Notes: generated from the letters alone by a model not told the origin. A stretch of DNA of 64,000 nucleotides from Culturomica massiliensis (GCF_900091655.1 NZ_LT594621.1:1922001-1986000), one strand, 5' to 3'. Positions 8,988 to 18,630 are shown, counted from the stretch's first letter. Program-made: numbers and translations.

Positions 8988-10172
8988 ATGAAAAAATATC
9001 TTGTTATATCCGTATTCTATGTTTTGGCATTATTTACCATTTCACAAGCAATATGGATTAACGGGATAACAAAATGGAACAAAATCTTTCGGGAAAATGG
9101 ATTGGAAAGGTCTTCGAATGTCATTATAAAACATCAGGAAAAAACCGATTCCATAAATCAATCGAATTTACAATCAGTACATAGAGAATCCAAAAATAAT
9201 TTTATCCTCCCCTCGAACCCCAACGCTTATAAAAAACAAATTCTCAATGAAAACAAAACCATCAACCCTTTATTTTGCAGAGAAAAAAGCATACAGATAC
9301 CCGACAATACAATAAAATGCATCTCACTCGGATTTTTACCGGAAACAAATCATCTACAATTTCTATTTAAACCCTTCAGTATTACAGAGAGAGAGCTTCT
9401 TCCCGCCTGTCTGACAGAAATATCTGTAATCATATTCTCTTTTATCTTTTTCATGTTACTGTGGTTATTACGACGGCAAAACCGTCGGTTACAATCACAA
9501 AAGAAGTACACAAGAAGAATTATACATGACTTGAAATCCCCCCTGTCTTATGTCTATTCCATGCTGAATGTTCTTGAATTGAGCGAAGGAGATATCCAAA
9601 AATCAAAACAACTCATCATTGGAAAATTGTACATAAAAAACTTAACTGCCAATATCGACCGATTACTGTCAGAAATCAGACTAAATGAAAAAAAAATAAT
9701 CTTGCACCGAAGCAGCTATGATATTGAATCACGCAGCACAGAGCTTATAAACGAATTCAGAATAATTTATAATGAAAAAAAGATTACTTTCTCATTGAAT
9801 ATTCCTCCCAATACAGAATTATTATATGTCGACCCGTTCTATTTCGATAATTGTCTCCGGAATTTATTCGACAATGCTATTAAATATTCCGGAAATGAAC
9901 CGATTATTACGATGGCTTGTACCCAGTCTGAAGAAAAGACCAGTATTATCATTACTGACAACGGTATTGGAATTTCACGGAATAACCGGAAAAAAGTGTT
10001 CCGCTCGTTCTTCCGCTCCGCAGAGGCCCCAGTGGTAAAAGGACATGGCATCGGATTAGCGTTCGTCCGCCAAATTGTAAAAATACACGGAGGCAAACTT
10101 GACCTGCAAAGTGTTCCTGAAAAAGGCAGCACTTTTACTATAACGCTCCCAAACAAAATAGTCAAATCATGA
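8988..10172 (+). CDS. Membrane sensor histidine kinase
   Basis: 394 aa. A transmembrane segment near residues 5-23 and another near 138-162 enclose a short periplasmic region of about 110 residues with no recognised sensor domain. The dimerisation/phosphoacceptor helix has IIHDLKSPLSYVYS with phosphoacceptor His at about residue 180. The ATPase domain has the N box (LRNLFDNAIKYSG), G1 (ITDNGIGIS) and G2 (GHGIGLAFVRQIVKIHGG). It should autophosphorylate and pass phosphate to the regulator encoded by the next gene, with which it overlaps by 4 bp (ATGA). Its divergent position next to the thioredoxin-like lipoproteins suggests it controls them and the receptor operon. Confidence 0.9.
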   Translation: MKKYLVISVFYVLALFTISQAIWINGITKWNKIFRENGLERSSNVIIKHQEKTDSINQSNLQSVHRESKNNFILPSNPNAYKKQILNENKTINPLFCREKSIQIPDNTIKCISLGFLPETNHLQFLFKPFSITERELLPACLTEISVIIFSFIFFMLLWLLRRQNRRLQSQKKYTRRIIHDLKSPLSYVYSMLNVLELSEGDIQKSKQLIIGKLYIKNLTANIDRLLSEIRLNEKKIILHRSSYDIESRSTELINEFRIIYNEKKITFSLNIPPNTELLYVDPFYFDNCLRNLFDNAIKYSGNEPIITMACTQSEEKTSIIITDNGIGISRNNRKKVFRSFFRSAEAPVVKGHGIGLAFVRQIVKIHGGKLDLQSVPEKGSTFTITLPNKIVKS

Positions 10173-10849
10173 AATCAATAAAGATACTATTTATCGACGA
10201 CGATATTCACCTGGGAAATATTATCACCTCCGGACTTTCATTGTTAGGCTATAAGGTACATTTCCAAAACTCTCTGTTTGCCGTTGAAGAGATTATCTCA
10301 CAATTTTCACCGGCAATTATAATATTAGATGTCGAAATCGGAAATGATAACGGAATCGAAAAAGCACGGGAACTTATCAGAAAATATCCTTGGATCCCTG
10401 TACTATTTGTTTCTTCCCACACGGATATATCTTATATTACAGAAGGAATTGCAGCCGGAGGAATCTGTTACATCCGGAAACCCTTCGATATAAAAGAACT
10501 GGAAGCTTATATCCTTCGTTTTGCACAGCAAGAATCATCTTCATCAACAATCAAAATAGGTAATAACTACACATTTCATACAACAACAAGTGAATTGTTC
10601 TGTAATGAATTACTCATCAAAAAACTCAGCCCTTTGGAAAAAAATACATTGCTGTTATTTTGGGAAAACCAAAATACACTGGTATCATTGGATCTTCTGG
10701 CTAAAACATTATGGGGAAAGAAGTATTCCGCAGATGCAGAAGCAAGTATCTACAACCTAATATTTAAATTACGCAAATTATTAAATTATGACAGACAACT
10801 CTCTATTAGCACAATAAAAGGCCTTGGATATCAAATGAACATACTTTAA
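10169..10849 (+). CDS. OmpR-type response regulator
   Basis: 226 aa. Receiver domain at 1-120 with acidic DDD at 10-12, phosphoacceptor Asp54 in IILDVEIGND and Lys104 in IRKPFD. A C-terminal winged-helix DNA-binding domain (about 130-226) ends ISTIKGLGYQMNIL, the usual OmpR/PhoB wing sequence. Start overlaps the kinase stop as ATGA, so translation is coupled. OmpR-family regulators bind direct repeats, and ATCTAAY-type repeats sit upstream of both the kinase/lipoprotein intergenic region and the GLPGLI operon. That link is inference. Confidence 0.92.
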   Translation: MKSIKILFIDDDIHLGNIITSGLSLLGYKVHFQNSLFAVEEIISQFSPAIIILDVEIGNDNGIEKARELIRKYPWIPVLFVSSHTDISYITEGIAAGGICYIRKPFDIKELEAYILRFAQQESSSSTIKIGNNYTFHTTTSELFCNELLIKKLSPLEKNTLLLFWENQNTLVSLDLLAKTLWGKKYSADAEASIYNLIFKLRKLLNYDRQLSISTIKGLGYQMNIL

Positions 10850-10879
10850 TCTCCCTTCTGTCAATAATCTCATAATATA

Positions 10880-10909
10880 AAAGGTCAGCAAAATATGCCG
10901 ACCTTTCTA
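10880..10909 (+). terminator. Hairpin terminator after the response regulator
   Basis: AAAGGTCAGC and GCCGACCTTT pair with one mismatch around AAAATAT. It sits 31 bp after the regulator stop and before the convergent proC gene. The T tract is short. Confidence 0.5.
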
Positions 10910-10981
10910 TTCTACAATTCTCATTAAGAGTATGAAATTGTAAATTTTAATTTAAAATCTACAATCATTTCTCTTTCGCCA

Positions 10982-11782
10982 TTATTTGCTTTCATTACCA
11001 CTGACCAGATCGTAACCGGCGGTGATTCCTTTGATGACAGAAGAACTGAAACCGTTGTGTTCCATAGTATTGATGGCCGTAATTGTCACGCCCTTAGGAG
11101 TACATACCTTATCGATTTCCCTTTCCGGATGATGCCCCGTCTCCAGAATGAGTTTTGCAGCACCGAGCATAACCTGGGAAGCAATCTGATGAGCCTGTGC
11201 CGAACTGAAGCCGATCTCGATACCTCCCTGAGCCATCGCCCGCATAAACCGCAAGGCAAAAGCGGTTCCACAGGAAGCCAATACAGTCACCGCCGGCATC
11301 ATCGTTTCCGGTATCTCGATACATAAACCCATCTTGCTGAACAAACGGCTGACTTTGGCTTTATTCTCCTCACTTTCTCCGGCATGAGCCACAGCCGTCA
11401 ACGACTCACAAAACTCTGCCGCCGTATTCGGCATCACCCGAAAAAGAGGAATATTCCCGACAATGGCTTTCAACTCTGCAATGGTCTTACCGGAAATAAA
11501 AGAAATTAAAATATGACGTCCCGGCTCGAAACAATCTTTCAACTCTTCCAAAACCCGCGGTCCGACATAAGGCTTCAACGCCACAATCACAATTTCCGAA
11601 TCCCGGATAGCCTGCCGGTTGTCCGTCGTAATGCGAACCCCGAATTCATCCTTCAAAGGCTGTATGGCCTCCATTATGATATTCGTTACCGTCATATCTT
11701 CCGGTTGTACAATCCCGCTCTTTACCAATCCTTTTACAACGGAAGAGCCGATATTTCCTCCACCAATCAATGCTACTTTCAT
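10982..11782 (-). CDS. proC: Pyrroline-5-carboxylate reductase
   Basis: 266 aa from the ATG at 11782, which starts directly with the Rossmann fold (MKVALIGGGNIGSSVVKGLV). A longer in-frame start would add a basic non-homologous tail. The enzyme reduces 1-pyrroline-5-carboxylate to proline with NAD(P)H, the last step of proline synthesis in the cytoplasm. Visible signatures: the GGGNIG nucleotide site, VALKPYV, FRVMPNTAAEFCESLTAVAH, and a C-terminal helical domain with LASCGTAFALRFMRAMA and the PKGVTITAI segment that matches the family consensus PGGxT. Length is normal. It stands alone. Confidence 0.95.
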   Translation of the reverse strand: MKVALIGGGNIGSSVVKGLVKSGIVQPEDMTVTNIIMEAIQPLKDEFGVRITTDNRQAIRDSEIVIVALKPYVGPRVLEELKDCFEPGRHILISFISGKTIAELKAIVGNIPLFRVMPNTAAEFCESLTAVAHAGESEENKAKVSRLFSKMGLCIEIPETMMPAVTVLASCGTAFALRFMRAMAQGGIEIGFSSAQAHQIASQVMLGAAKLILETGHHPEREIDKVCTPKGVTITAINTMEHNGFSSSVIKGITAGYDLVSGNESK

Positions 11783-12215
11783 ATCTATATATTTTTTGTA
11801 ATTAGTATGCTGTTCCCACACTTTTCTTCTCCGCAATCTTCCCTGTTTTCCCCACATTCTGCTACAAACCCAAAACAGGATTCAATTTCAAATGAAAAAA
11901 CAATTTGATTGCAAATCTGTTCACCATTTATTCAGAATTTACAATCTACAATTAAATGCCATTCAAATATTGCGGCAAGTTACAGAGAATATAAAGAATG
12001 AACAAATCTAAAAATGAAAACATAATCCTTATTTATCTCCCGAAAACCCTGCCTATAAAATTTTTCTCATTTTCTTTGATTTTTATTTGGTTTATAAAAT
12101 AAACCATTTTATATTTGCAACACAAGCAAGTGAGATGCGCACTCCTTGCTTATTTTAAACAACATGTAGTTTATAAAATAAACCGATTAACAATCACAAC
12201 TAAATCTATTTCATT
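11783..12215 (+). promoter_or_regulatory. Promoter with palindromic operators for the DUF2141/receptor operon
   Basis: No gene is visible in this stretch. TTTG at 12086-12089 and TATATTTG at 12110-12117 are 20 bp apart, a textbook Bacteroidetes promoter. Between them lies GGTTTAT-AAA-ATAAACC (12089-12105), a perfect 7+3+7 palindrome. A second copy, AGTTTAT-AAA-ATAAACC, is at 12168-12184 in the 5' leader. A repressor bound at the first would block polymerase. A related site is in front of the membrane-protein/winged-helix pair at 15125-15139. Confidence 0.7.
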
Positions 12216-12638
12216 ATGAAAACCATTCAGAAATTCAATTCCACAAACAGACAAATGTCATGCCTCAGATATGCATTACTCTTCATCCTTACCATGAGTA
12301 GTTTTTCAATATTATTTGCTCAGGATGTAAAGGTTGATATCCGCGGTATCCGCAACGATAAAGGAAGCATTTTAATCATGGCGCAAGCCGGCAAAGATTC
12401 GAAACCGATATACAATCAGGAAAAAGCCAATAAAGGGAATATCAGCATCACCTTGAAAGCAATCCCCTGGAAAGAATTTACAATTTCTGTCTTTCACGAT
12501 GAAAACGGAAACTGGCAAATGGACATGAATGAGCAAGGTATGCCGGCAGAAGGATACGGGAGAAAAAATTGCCAACTACAACAAGACACCACAACAAATG
12601 TCAAAATCAAATTATTCTACCCCGAAATTAAAGAATAG
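12216..12638 (+). CDS. DUF2141 family secreted protein
   Basis: 140 aa. An N-terminal signal peptide (hydrophobic YALLFILTMSSFSILFA, cleaved before QDVKV) precedes a single DUF2141 domain: VDIRGIRNDKGSILIM, then FTISVFHDENGNWQMD and GMPAEGYG, which match the family's conserved HDxNxN and GxPxEGYG blocks. Function of the family is unknown. Members are periplasmic or surface proteins of Bacteroidetes and proteobacteria. A later Met (MSCLRYALL) could also be the start. It is the first gene of an operon with the receptor 5 bp downstream. Confidence 0.88.
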   Translation: MKTIQKFNSTNRQMSCLRYALLFILTMSSFSILFAQDVKVDIRGIRNDKGSILIMAQAGKDSKPIYNQEKANKGNISITLKAIPWKEFTISVFHDENGNWQMDMNEQGMPAEGYGRKNCQLQQDTTTNVKIKLFYPEIKE

Positions 12639-12643
12639 ACACG

Positions 12644-15040
12644 ATGAAACCTTCTATTTATCTGCTCGTCATCGGTCTGCTGGTACATTTATCCCTATGG
12701 TCACAGTCGTCTGTTACGACTGTGATCTATTCCGGACACTTGTCGGATACAACAGGTAAAAGCATCGGATATGCGACCCTGCTTTTATGTTCCCCGGATA
12801 ACAAACAAACAGGAACGGTAACGGACAGTTCAGGCCATTTTCAATTGCAGATTTCTCCGGGTATTTATCAGATAACAATACAATGCCTGGGTTATGATCT
12901 AATCAGTAAAAATATCAGTATAACAACCTCCCTCTATGATAGCATACAAATGAAACCGATGGCTCATTTACTGAAAGAAATAGCCGTACATGCTCATCCG
13001 GTCGAACGAAAAGCCGATCGTTACATTGTACGGATTTCTCCGACAGCCGATAAAGACGGAGTCGAATTACTACAATCGGCCCCGGGAGTATGGCTGGCCG
13101 GGGACCGTCTTTCCATCAACGGAGCAAGCGGCACGAAAGTTTTTGTCGATAACCGGGAAATCAAACTAAGCGGCGAACTATTGATGACTTATCTCCGTTC
13201 TTTAAAATCGGAAAATATCTTACGAATAGAGGTCCTCCCCATGGCCGGAGCCGACCGGGATGCCAATGCACAAGGCGGTATAATACATATCGTTTTACGT
13301 CGCCCCACAGACAATGGATTATTGGGTAGCTTGTCCGCAACCACAGCTTTTGCTCCCTCCCTCCGGTATTACCAACCCGAAGGAAATCTGAACATACACA
13401 GCGGAAAATGGGATGGGTATGTTTCCGCCTCGGGGATATTTATCCCTCAAAACAGAGCCTGGTTAAATTCGATGCGGTATTATCCGGAACCAGAAAAACA
13501 TTTTTCAGGTCTGACGGCAATGCAACAAAACATTCGCTACCACACCGTCCGCACAGGGGTCGTATTTACAGCAGACACACTGAATAATATCGGTGCCGAA
13601 TTCGAATATATCCGGCGTTCATACACCTGGAATACCTCAAGTCATGCTGATTTTTCTACTCCCTGCTATTCGTCGGAAAGTACCGGCAAATACCGTCAGC
13701 GCGAAGCATACGACATGTACTCAGGTACGGTAAACTACCTTCGGAAATTAGACTCCCGGGGATCGGTTTTAAAATTCATAACCGATTTTACCTCGAAAAA
13801 TTCACAAGGGAACAACGACTATAAAGTCATTCAACAAATTAAAAAGCAGATCAACGACACCATTTACCGTTCCCGGTCATCCATAGATTATCGGATTGCT
13901 ACGGCAGATTTTTTATGGAAGCAACAAATACGGAAAAAATCATATATCCAGGCCGGTGTCAAATACACCTATACGGACATGGAAGACAACGCACACTATG
14001 AAGGTCTTACGCCAGCCAAGGAATGGACTTCAATTCCGGTTTATGATTATAGTCTCGATTATCAGGAAGACATAGGAGCTCTATATACCACCTATGCATC
14101 AGATCGAAAACAGTGGTCATTTCACATCGGGTTAAGAGGTGAATATACCCGGACTACCGATCGGAGCAATCATTTAAAAAGAAGATATTGGGACTGGTTT
14201 CCTCACATCGACCTAAGTTATGCTTTTGATCCTGTCAGACAATGGCTACTCATCGGCCAATATGCCCGAAATATCGAGCGCCCGGCATTTTCCACCCTGA
14301 ATCCCAATAGGATACAGACATCCGAATATACTTATCAAATCGGCAATCCGGCTTTACATCCGACCTATATCCATCGGTTCAGTGCAACCCTGGTGTACAA
14401 TTATCATTATACCTTAACCATCGGAGAAAACTTACACCGGGATCTGATTCGTGAATTCGGTAAACAGGATGCCGAAAATTCCGATATCTCTTACATCACC
14501 TATGAAAACCATTACCGGGAAAATCATTGGTTTGCAGTATTCAGTATCCCCTGGCAACCCCTTTCCTGGTTTCATCTGACAGGAAATATTATCGGAGTCC
14601 GGCAATGCATTAAAATGTATAAAAAAAGTCCTTACAACAACCATTATCTCTATTTCGGTAATGTTATGACATCGTTTTACATTCCCCGGAATTATACGCT
14701 GGAACTTCGATATAACGGAAACAGCCGTCTCTACTCGGGAAATAGTGAAGTAGCACCTTATCACACCCTTCACGCCCGTATAAGTAAAAAATGGAAAGAA
14801 GGGAAATGGATATTTACTTTAAAAGCCGACAATCTTCTCAATCGTAAAAACAGCTATGTCAGCCATATTGAAGAATATACAACCGAAAGCATATACGATT
14901 CGGCAATAAACGGCAGGTCTTTAAAATTGAGTTTAACCTGGCATTTCAATCAGGGACAAAAAATTAAAAAAATTACCGTAGAGAAAAATTCGGCTGAAGA
15001 AAGAAACCGGTTAAATGAAAAAACAGATAAAAACAGGTAA
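12644..15040 (+). CDS. TonB-dependent receptor-like outer-membrane protein
   Basis: 798 aa. Signal peptide about 1-20 (YLLVIGLLVHLSLWSQS). A carboxypeptidase-regulatory-like domain follows (about 25-110, GKSIGYATLLLCSPDNKQ), then a plug-like region (VELLQSAPGVWLAG, SGTKVFVDNREIKLSG, ADRDANAQGGIIHIVLRR), then an outer-membrane beta-barrel of the family typical of these receptors. The C-terminus has an extra charged tail (about 35 residues, ending NEKTDKNR) after the last barrel strand (LKLSLTWHF), which is unusual because most barrels end in an aromatic residue. Operon with the DUF2141 protein. Ligand unknown. Confidence 0.85.
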   Translation: MKPSIYLLVIGLLVHLSLWSQSSVTTVIYSGHLSDTTGKSIGYATLLLCSPDNKQTGTVTDSSGHFQLQISPGIYQITIQCLGYDLISKNISITTSLYDSIQMKPMAHLLKEIAVHAHPVERKADRYIVRISPTADKDGVELLQSAPGVWLAGDRLSINGASGTKVFVDNREIKLSGELLMTYLRSLKSENILRIEVLPMAGADRDANAQGGIIHIVLRRPTDNGLLGSLSATTAFAPSLRYYQPEGNLNIHSGKWDGYVSASGIFIPQNRAWLNSMRYYPEPEKHFSGLTAMQQNIRYHTVRTGVVFTADTLNNIGAEFEYIRRSYTWNTSSHADFSTPCYSSESTGKYRQREAYDMYSGTVNYLRKLDSRGSVLKFITDFTSKNSQGNNDYKVIQQIKKQINDTIYRSRSSIDYRIATADFLWKQQIRKKSYIQAGVKYTYTDMEDNAHYEGLTPAKEWTSIPVYDYSLDYQEDIGALYTTYASDRKQWSFHIGLRGEYTRTTDRSNHLKRRYWDWFPHIDLSYAFDPVRQWLLIGQYARNIERPAFSTLNPNRIQTSEYTYQIGNPALHPTYIHRFSATLVYNYHYTLTIGENLHRDLIREFGKQDAENSDISYITYENHYRENHWFAVFSIPWQPLSWFHLTGNIIGVRQCIKMYKKSPYNNHYLYFGNVMTSFYIPRNYTLELRYNGNSRLYSGNSEVAPYHTLHARISKKWKEGKWIFTLKADNLLNRKNSYVSHIEEYTTESIYDSAINGRSLKLSLTWHFNQGQKIKKITVEKNSAEERNRLNEKTDKNR

Positions 15041-15124
15041 AACACAGACAAACACCTCCGGCAAAGCCGGTATTGTGTGATCAATCTAAAATCGTAAATC
15101 TAAAAATCTACAATCAATACGTAG

Positions 15125-15152
15125 GTTTATTAAATAAACAAAGTTAATTTTG
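15125..15152 (+). promoter_or_regulatory. Operator and -7 element of the membrane-protein/winged-helix operon
   Basis: GTTTATTAAATAAAC (15125-15139) is a perfect palindrome closely related to the operators at 12089 and 12168. It lies just upstream of TAATTTTG (15145-15152), a match to the TAnnTTTG -7 element. The -33 element is weak. This fits autoregulation by the winged-helix protein encoded at 15744-16031. Confidence 0.6.
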
Positions 15153-15171
15153 AAACGAAATTCATTACATC

Positions 15172-15759
15172 ATGGAAGACAAAAGAATCTCTGAAAAAGA
15201 AAGTTTGGAATTGATCGCCCAAATGATCAAAGACACCCAGGAAAATATCGCTCGCTATGCTGCTTATCCTTTCCTGATATGGGGATATACGACAGTTGGA
15301 ATTTCAATTGCAATCTGGTATCTCTACTTACAAACGGGCTCACACCAAGTAAATTATCTCTGGCCGGCTCTGCCTCTGATTGCCGGGCCGCTTACCTGGT
15401 ATTTTTCCGGAAAGAATAAAAGAGAAGGTGTAAAAAACTACGTGGACCGGATCACCAATCAAATATGGATTGTATTCGGTTTGGTCGGAATGACGCTATC
15501 GGCTCTGTCATTTATGATCCGTATCGACATTTTATTTATCATTCCTTTACTCATGGGCATGGGTACCACCTTATCCGGCTGTGTTACCAGATACAGGCCT
15601 CTTATTATTGCAGGAACAATCGGTACGGCGCTTTCATTCTCCATTCTTTTCATTCAGGGAACGGACAAGCTACTGGCTTTTGCTGCAATCTTTATCGTAA
15701 TGATGGTTATTCCGGGACACATCCTTAATAAACACATGAAACAATGTTTAAAGAATTAG
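15172..15759 (+). CDS. Multi-pass membrane protein paired with a winged-helix regulator
   Basis: 195 aa. A charged N-terminus (MEDKRISEKESLELIAQMI) is followed by about five transmembrane segments starting with YPFLIWGYTTVGISIAIWYL, then near 65-80, 105-120, 120-140 and 145-185. I do not recognise a catalytic motif. It overlaps the next gene by 16 bp, so the two are translationally coupled. Similar membrane-protein plus small winged-helix pairs occur in Bacteroidetes, where the membrane protein may sense a signal and sequester or modulate the regulator. That role is inference. Confidence 0.75.
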   Translation: MEDKRISEKESLELIAQMIKDTQENIARYAAYPFLIWGYTTVGISIAIWYLYLQTGSHQVNYLWPALPLIAGPLTWYFSGKNKREGVKNYVDRITNQIWIVFGLVGMTLSALSFMIRIDILFIIPLLMGMGTTLSGCVTRYRPLIIAGTIGTALSFSILFIQGTDKLLAFAAIFIVMMVIPGHILNKHMKQCLKN

Positions 15760-16031
15760 ATCCCCTCCTACACTCTCAACTTCGCTTAGCGATCATGTCG
15801 ATTCTTCTTTCAGCAGAAGAAGCAGATTTCGTGTATCTGAAAGAAAAAACTGAAGCTACGGCCGGAAATATCAGTATACAATTGGATAAATTGAGTCAAG
15901 CAGGCTATATCGACGTGGAAAAAAGCTTTGTCGGGAAGAAGACCCGTACTGTCTGCCGGATTACCCCCACAGGTAAAAAGGCGATTGCCGAATATGTGGA
16001 AACATTAAAAAGTTACCTGAAAAAATTATAA
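15744..16031 (+). CDS. Small winged-helix transcriptional regulator
   Basis: 95 aa, essentially a single MarR/ArsR-like winged-helix domain. LDPLLHSQLRLAIMSILLSA is the first helix pair, ATAGNISIQLDKLSQAGYID the recognition region, and VCRITPTGKKAIAEYVETLK the wing and C-terminal helix. The family (winged helix DNA-binding, HTH_27-like) usually acts as a dimer on short palindromes. Palindromes of the GTTTATNAAATAAAC type precede its own operon and the DUF2141/receptor operon, making it the obvious candidate to bind them. The start overlaps the upstream membrane protein. Confidence 0.85.
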   Translation: MFKELDPLLHSQLRLAIMSILLSAEEADFVYLKEKTEATAGNISIQLDKLSQAGYIDVEKSFVGKKTRTVCRITPTGKKAIAEYVETLKSYLKKL

Positions 16032-16055
16032 AACAGCCGCAACTGTCATTTTATA

Positions 16056-16103
16056 CCCCGGACCGGATGATAAAAACCTTTCAACCTCCCCTCAGGTCCG
16101 GGG
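16056..16103. terminator. Inverted repeat between convergent genes
   Basis: CCCCGGACC (16056-16064) and GGTCCGGGG (16095-16103) form a perfect 9-bp stem with a 30-nt loop, midway between two convergent stop codons (16031 and 16121). Probably a shared terminator, though it has only a short T run. Confidence 0.5.
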
Positions 16104-16120
16104 TTTACAAATCAGAAAGA

Positions 16121-16903
16121 TTAATAAATCCAATAGAATATAAAATACATCATAGCAAAATTAAAACCCGCATGAGCCAAAACAGCTCCGGTAATAGAAT
16201 CACATAATAGCTTGCAACGGAAAAACACCTGACTGACGGAAAACATACACACAACCCAAAGCAATGCCGGTAACACGGAGAAATGCCAATGGCCGGCATC
16301 GTAAATGATCCCGAAATGAGCCAAATGAGTCAACGCAAATGCCAAACTATCGAAAAACGAGGCTTTGACTTCCCCAAAACGATTCACAAAACTACCGTGA
16401 ACAACTCCACGGTATAAAAATTCTTCCCCTATCGGACTAAATAACATACTGGGAATTACGGCAATGGAAAAATAAATCAACTTATCGGAATCAGCAAGAC
16501 CAGAAGGAACTCCCCCCGACCTCGATATATAGACAAAAGCATGATCTAAAGTGATTTGATACAATAAAGTAAATATCCCAAATACGACGGCACAGGACAA
16601 TACACCCAATAAAAACGAAACAAGCAAATACCGATAATGCCCCGGACACTTCAACCCTATTTTCTTCCGCCCTTTTTTCGTCAAAAAAACGAAAGGGGTA
16701 AACCACATCAGAAAAAAGATAATGAATGCAAAATTATACGTACCCGAGACATTAGCCTCAAGTACCAATACAAAACGAGGAATTCCGAACAATAACACTA
16801 AAAACAAACCGAACGCCCAGTTATATCTGAAAAAACGCGTCCATAAACTCCGCAACAAACCGTCATCCATATCCATAGTTACAGCGTACTTTATCCCGAT
16901 CAC
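16121..16903 (-). CDS. CPBP-family intramembrane metalloprotease
   Basis: 260 aa, with about seven or eight hydrophobic segments. The CPBP/Abi (CAAX protease-like) motifs are clear: motif 1 PIGEEFLYRGVVHGSF (EExxxR), motif 2 ALTHLAHFG, and motif 3 VLAHAGFNFAMMY. Family members are membrane-embedded metalloproteases, some acting in bacteriocin self-immunity or as prenyl endopeptidases, most without a known substrate. The start could be either of two Met residues 9 and 11 codons downstream. It starts 12 bp after the TPR gene stop, so it is the second gene of that operon. Confidence 0.85.
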   Translation of the reverse strand: MIGIKYAVTMDMDDGLLRSLWTRFFRYNWAFGLFLVLLFGIPRFVLVLEANVSGTYNFAFIIFFLMWFTPFVFLTKKGRKKIGLKCPGHYRYLLVSFLLGVLSCAVVFGIFTLLYQITLDHAFVYISRSGGVPSGLADSDKLIYFSIAVIPSMLFSPIGEEFLYRGVVHGSFVNRFGEVKASFFDSLAFALTHLAHFGIIYDAGHWHFSVLPALLWVVCMFSVSQVFFRCKLLCDSITGAVLAHAGFNFAMMYFIFYWIY

Positions 16904-16915
16904 TATATTGCAAAG

Positions 16916-18337
16916 CTACCGATTAATCAATTCCCGAATATCATCGGCAGAATAAACGTAAGTTTTACCGTCCGGGTCCATTACAGTAAGGTGTTTGTCA
17001 TCACTGAAAAACAATTCATCCAATTCCTGTTTCAAAATTTCGCGGGAAACGGAATGCATCGTATTTCCACGAGCCGGAGCAAAATCTTTCACATTTTGTA
17101 AGAATAAAATCTGAGCAAACAGGGCTACACGTATTTCTTTCTCCGAAGCTTTGGACCGTTTCTCTTTATCCACCAATACATCGTATTTCCAATTAACAAA
17201 ATTAGATATCGCTTGCTTATTTTTAGGATCCAGCTTATATGCTTTCCAATAATAATCAACGGCACCAGACTGTTGCATAGAATACCCGCAAGCCATTCCG
17301 CACATCACAGCCAATTGAGAAAGAAACTGAGGATCCGGCTGAAGCTGATCTTCAATTTCCAGAAAAACCTGTAAAGCTTTTCTGGGCTCTCCGCTCTTCG
17401 CTAACGATTCCCCATACCGCATCGCCACTTCCATATCCGTCCGATTGCCTTGTTTATCCCGGAAAAGGGAGTCAGCCAAAGCCAAAGGTAGTAAAGCCTC
17501 CTTAAAATGTTTCTGTTGATAACGCGCCAATCCCAGATATTTATAATTAAATCGCACAGAATCACCTCCTACAATCAATTCATCAAATGTTTTCTCACAT
17601 TTCCCGAAACGTTTTGCCACATACTCCAAGACCCCACGCGTTTGCTTTACTGTATTCGAATGAGGTGAATACACCAAAGCCGTATCGACCATATCTAAGG
17701 CATAATCGACAAAATCAGTAAACATATTTTGATCGGCCAGCATTACATTAATAGCTTTCACCGCCGTCCCCCCGTCCGCAGGATCCAACCAAAAAGCATC
17801 ACAATAACTCCGGGCTGCACCGGTACTCAATCCAATCTCCACATAACAATCTCCTAATCTCTTCAATAAGGTTACATTTGTCGTATCTGCCCCGGCCAAT
17901 CGAAGATACACCGGTACAGCTTTCAACGTTTTCCCGGTTTGCTGATACAAACGGGCCAACTGATAATTTATCGCAAAATCCAAAGAATCCTCCCCGGCCA
18001 GCTTCTCATACGCACCAACGGCATCTACTGTTTTGCCTGCCAAGGCAAGTACTCTGGCAATTGCAATACGGGCCTCCCGGTTCGTCGTGTCCGCCAGTAA
18101 CCATTGCTTATAATAACGATAAGCATCCTTATACCGCAATACACCTTCACTTGCCTTCCCCGCATAAAACAACAAATCCGAAATCTTTACCCCGGCATTA
18201 TTCAATGAATCCACACATTTTAACGCCTCGTAGTAGCGATTTTTTGCCATTAAGCTTTCGACTTTTCGCAGAGGTTCTTCCTGTGCATATAAAACAGTAC
18301 CCCAAACGACAAAAAAACATATCAAACAGTACCTCAT
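16916..18337 (-). CDS. Secreted tetratricopeptide-repeat protein
   Basis: 473 aa. Signal peptide (MRYCLICFFVVWGTVLYA, cleaved before QEEP). Most of the rest is a helical-repeat solenoid with TPR-like units, for example YYEALKCVDSLNNAG, YKDAYRYYKQWLLAD, DFAINYQLARLYQQTGKTLK and VDYYWKAYKLDPKNKQA. The C-terminal 90 residues are not repeat-like. TPR proteins scaffold protein assemblies, and this one should sit in the periplasm or on the outer membrane. Same operon as the CPBP protease 12 bp downstream. The partner is unknown. Confidence 0.85.
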   Translation of the reverse strand: MRYCLICFFVVWGTVLYAQEEPLRKVESLMAKNRYYEALKCVDSLNNAGVKISDLLFYAGKASEGVLRYKDAYRYYKQWLLADTTNREARIAIARVLALAGKTVDAVGAYEKLAGEDSLDFAINYQLARLYQQTGKTLKAVPVYLRLAGADTTNVTLLKRLGDCYVEIGLSTGAARSYCDAFWLDPADGGTAVKAINVMLADQNMFTDFVDYALDMVDTALVYSPHSNTVKQTRGVLEYVAKRFGKCEKTFDELIVGGDSVRFNYKYLGLARYQQKHFKEALLPLALADSLFRDKQGNRTDMEVAMRYGESLAKSGEPRKALQVFLEIEDQLQPDPQFLSQLAVMCGMACGYSMQQSGAVDYYWKAYKLDPKNKQAISNFVNWKYDVLVDKEKRSKASEKEIRVALFAQILFLQNVKDFAPARGNTMHSVSREILKQELDELFFSDDKHLTVMDPDGKTYVYSADDIRELINR

Positions 18338-18630
18338 AATACAATCCTATTTTATTGTATAAAGAAATAGATATTCCATTTAAAATACAAATTTTTTCAA
18401 CTAAAATTATAGTTATACCATTTTTAGCTCAAACACGTCAAAAAACTTTCTAATAAAATTTACAAAGCAACTGCATTCGATAGAAAAAATCTTATCTTTA
18501 CCTCGATAAAAGTCATTATTTCATTCAGTTTATCGATTTAAAAAGTTTTATATTTCAGTTTCATTTTAACCGTCCTTGTTGGAAAGATTGTTGAAATCTG
18601 AATATTTTATTTAAAAAATTAAACAAAATT

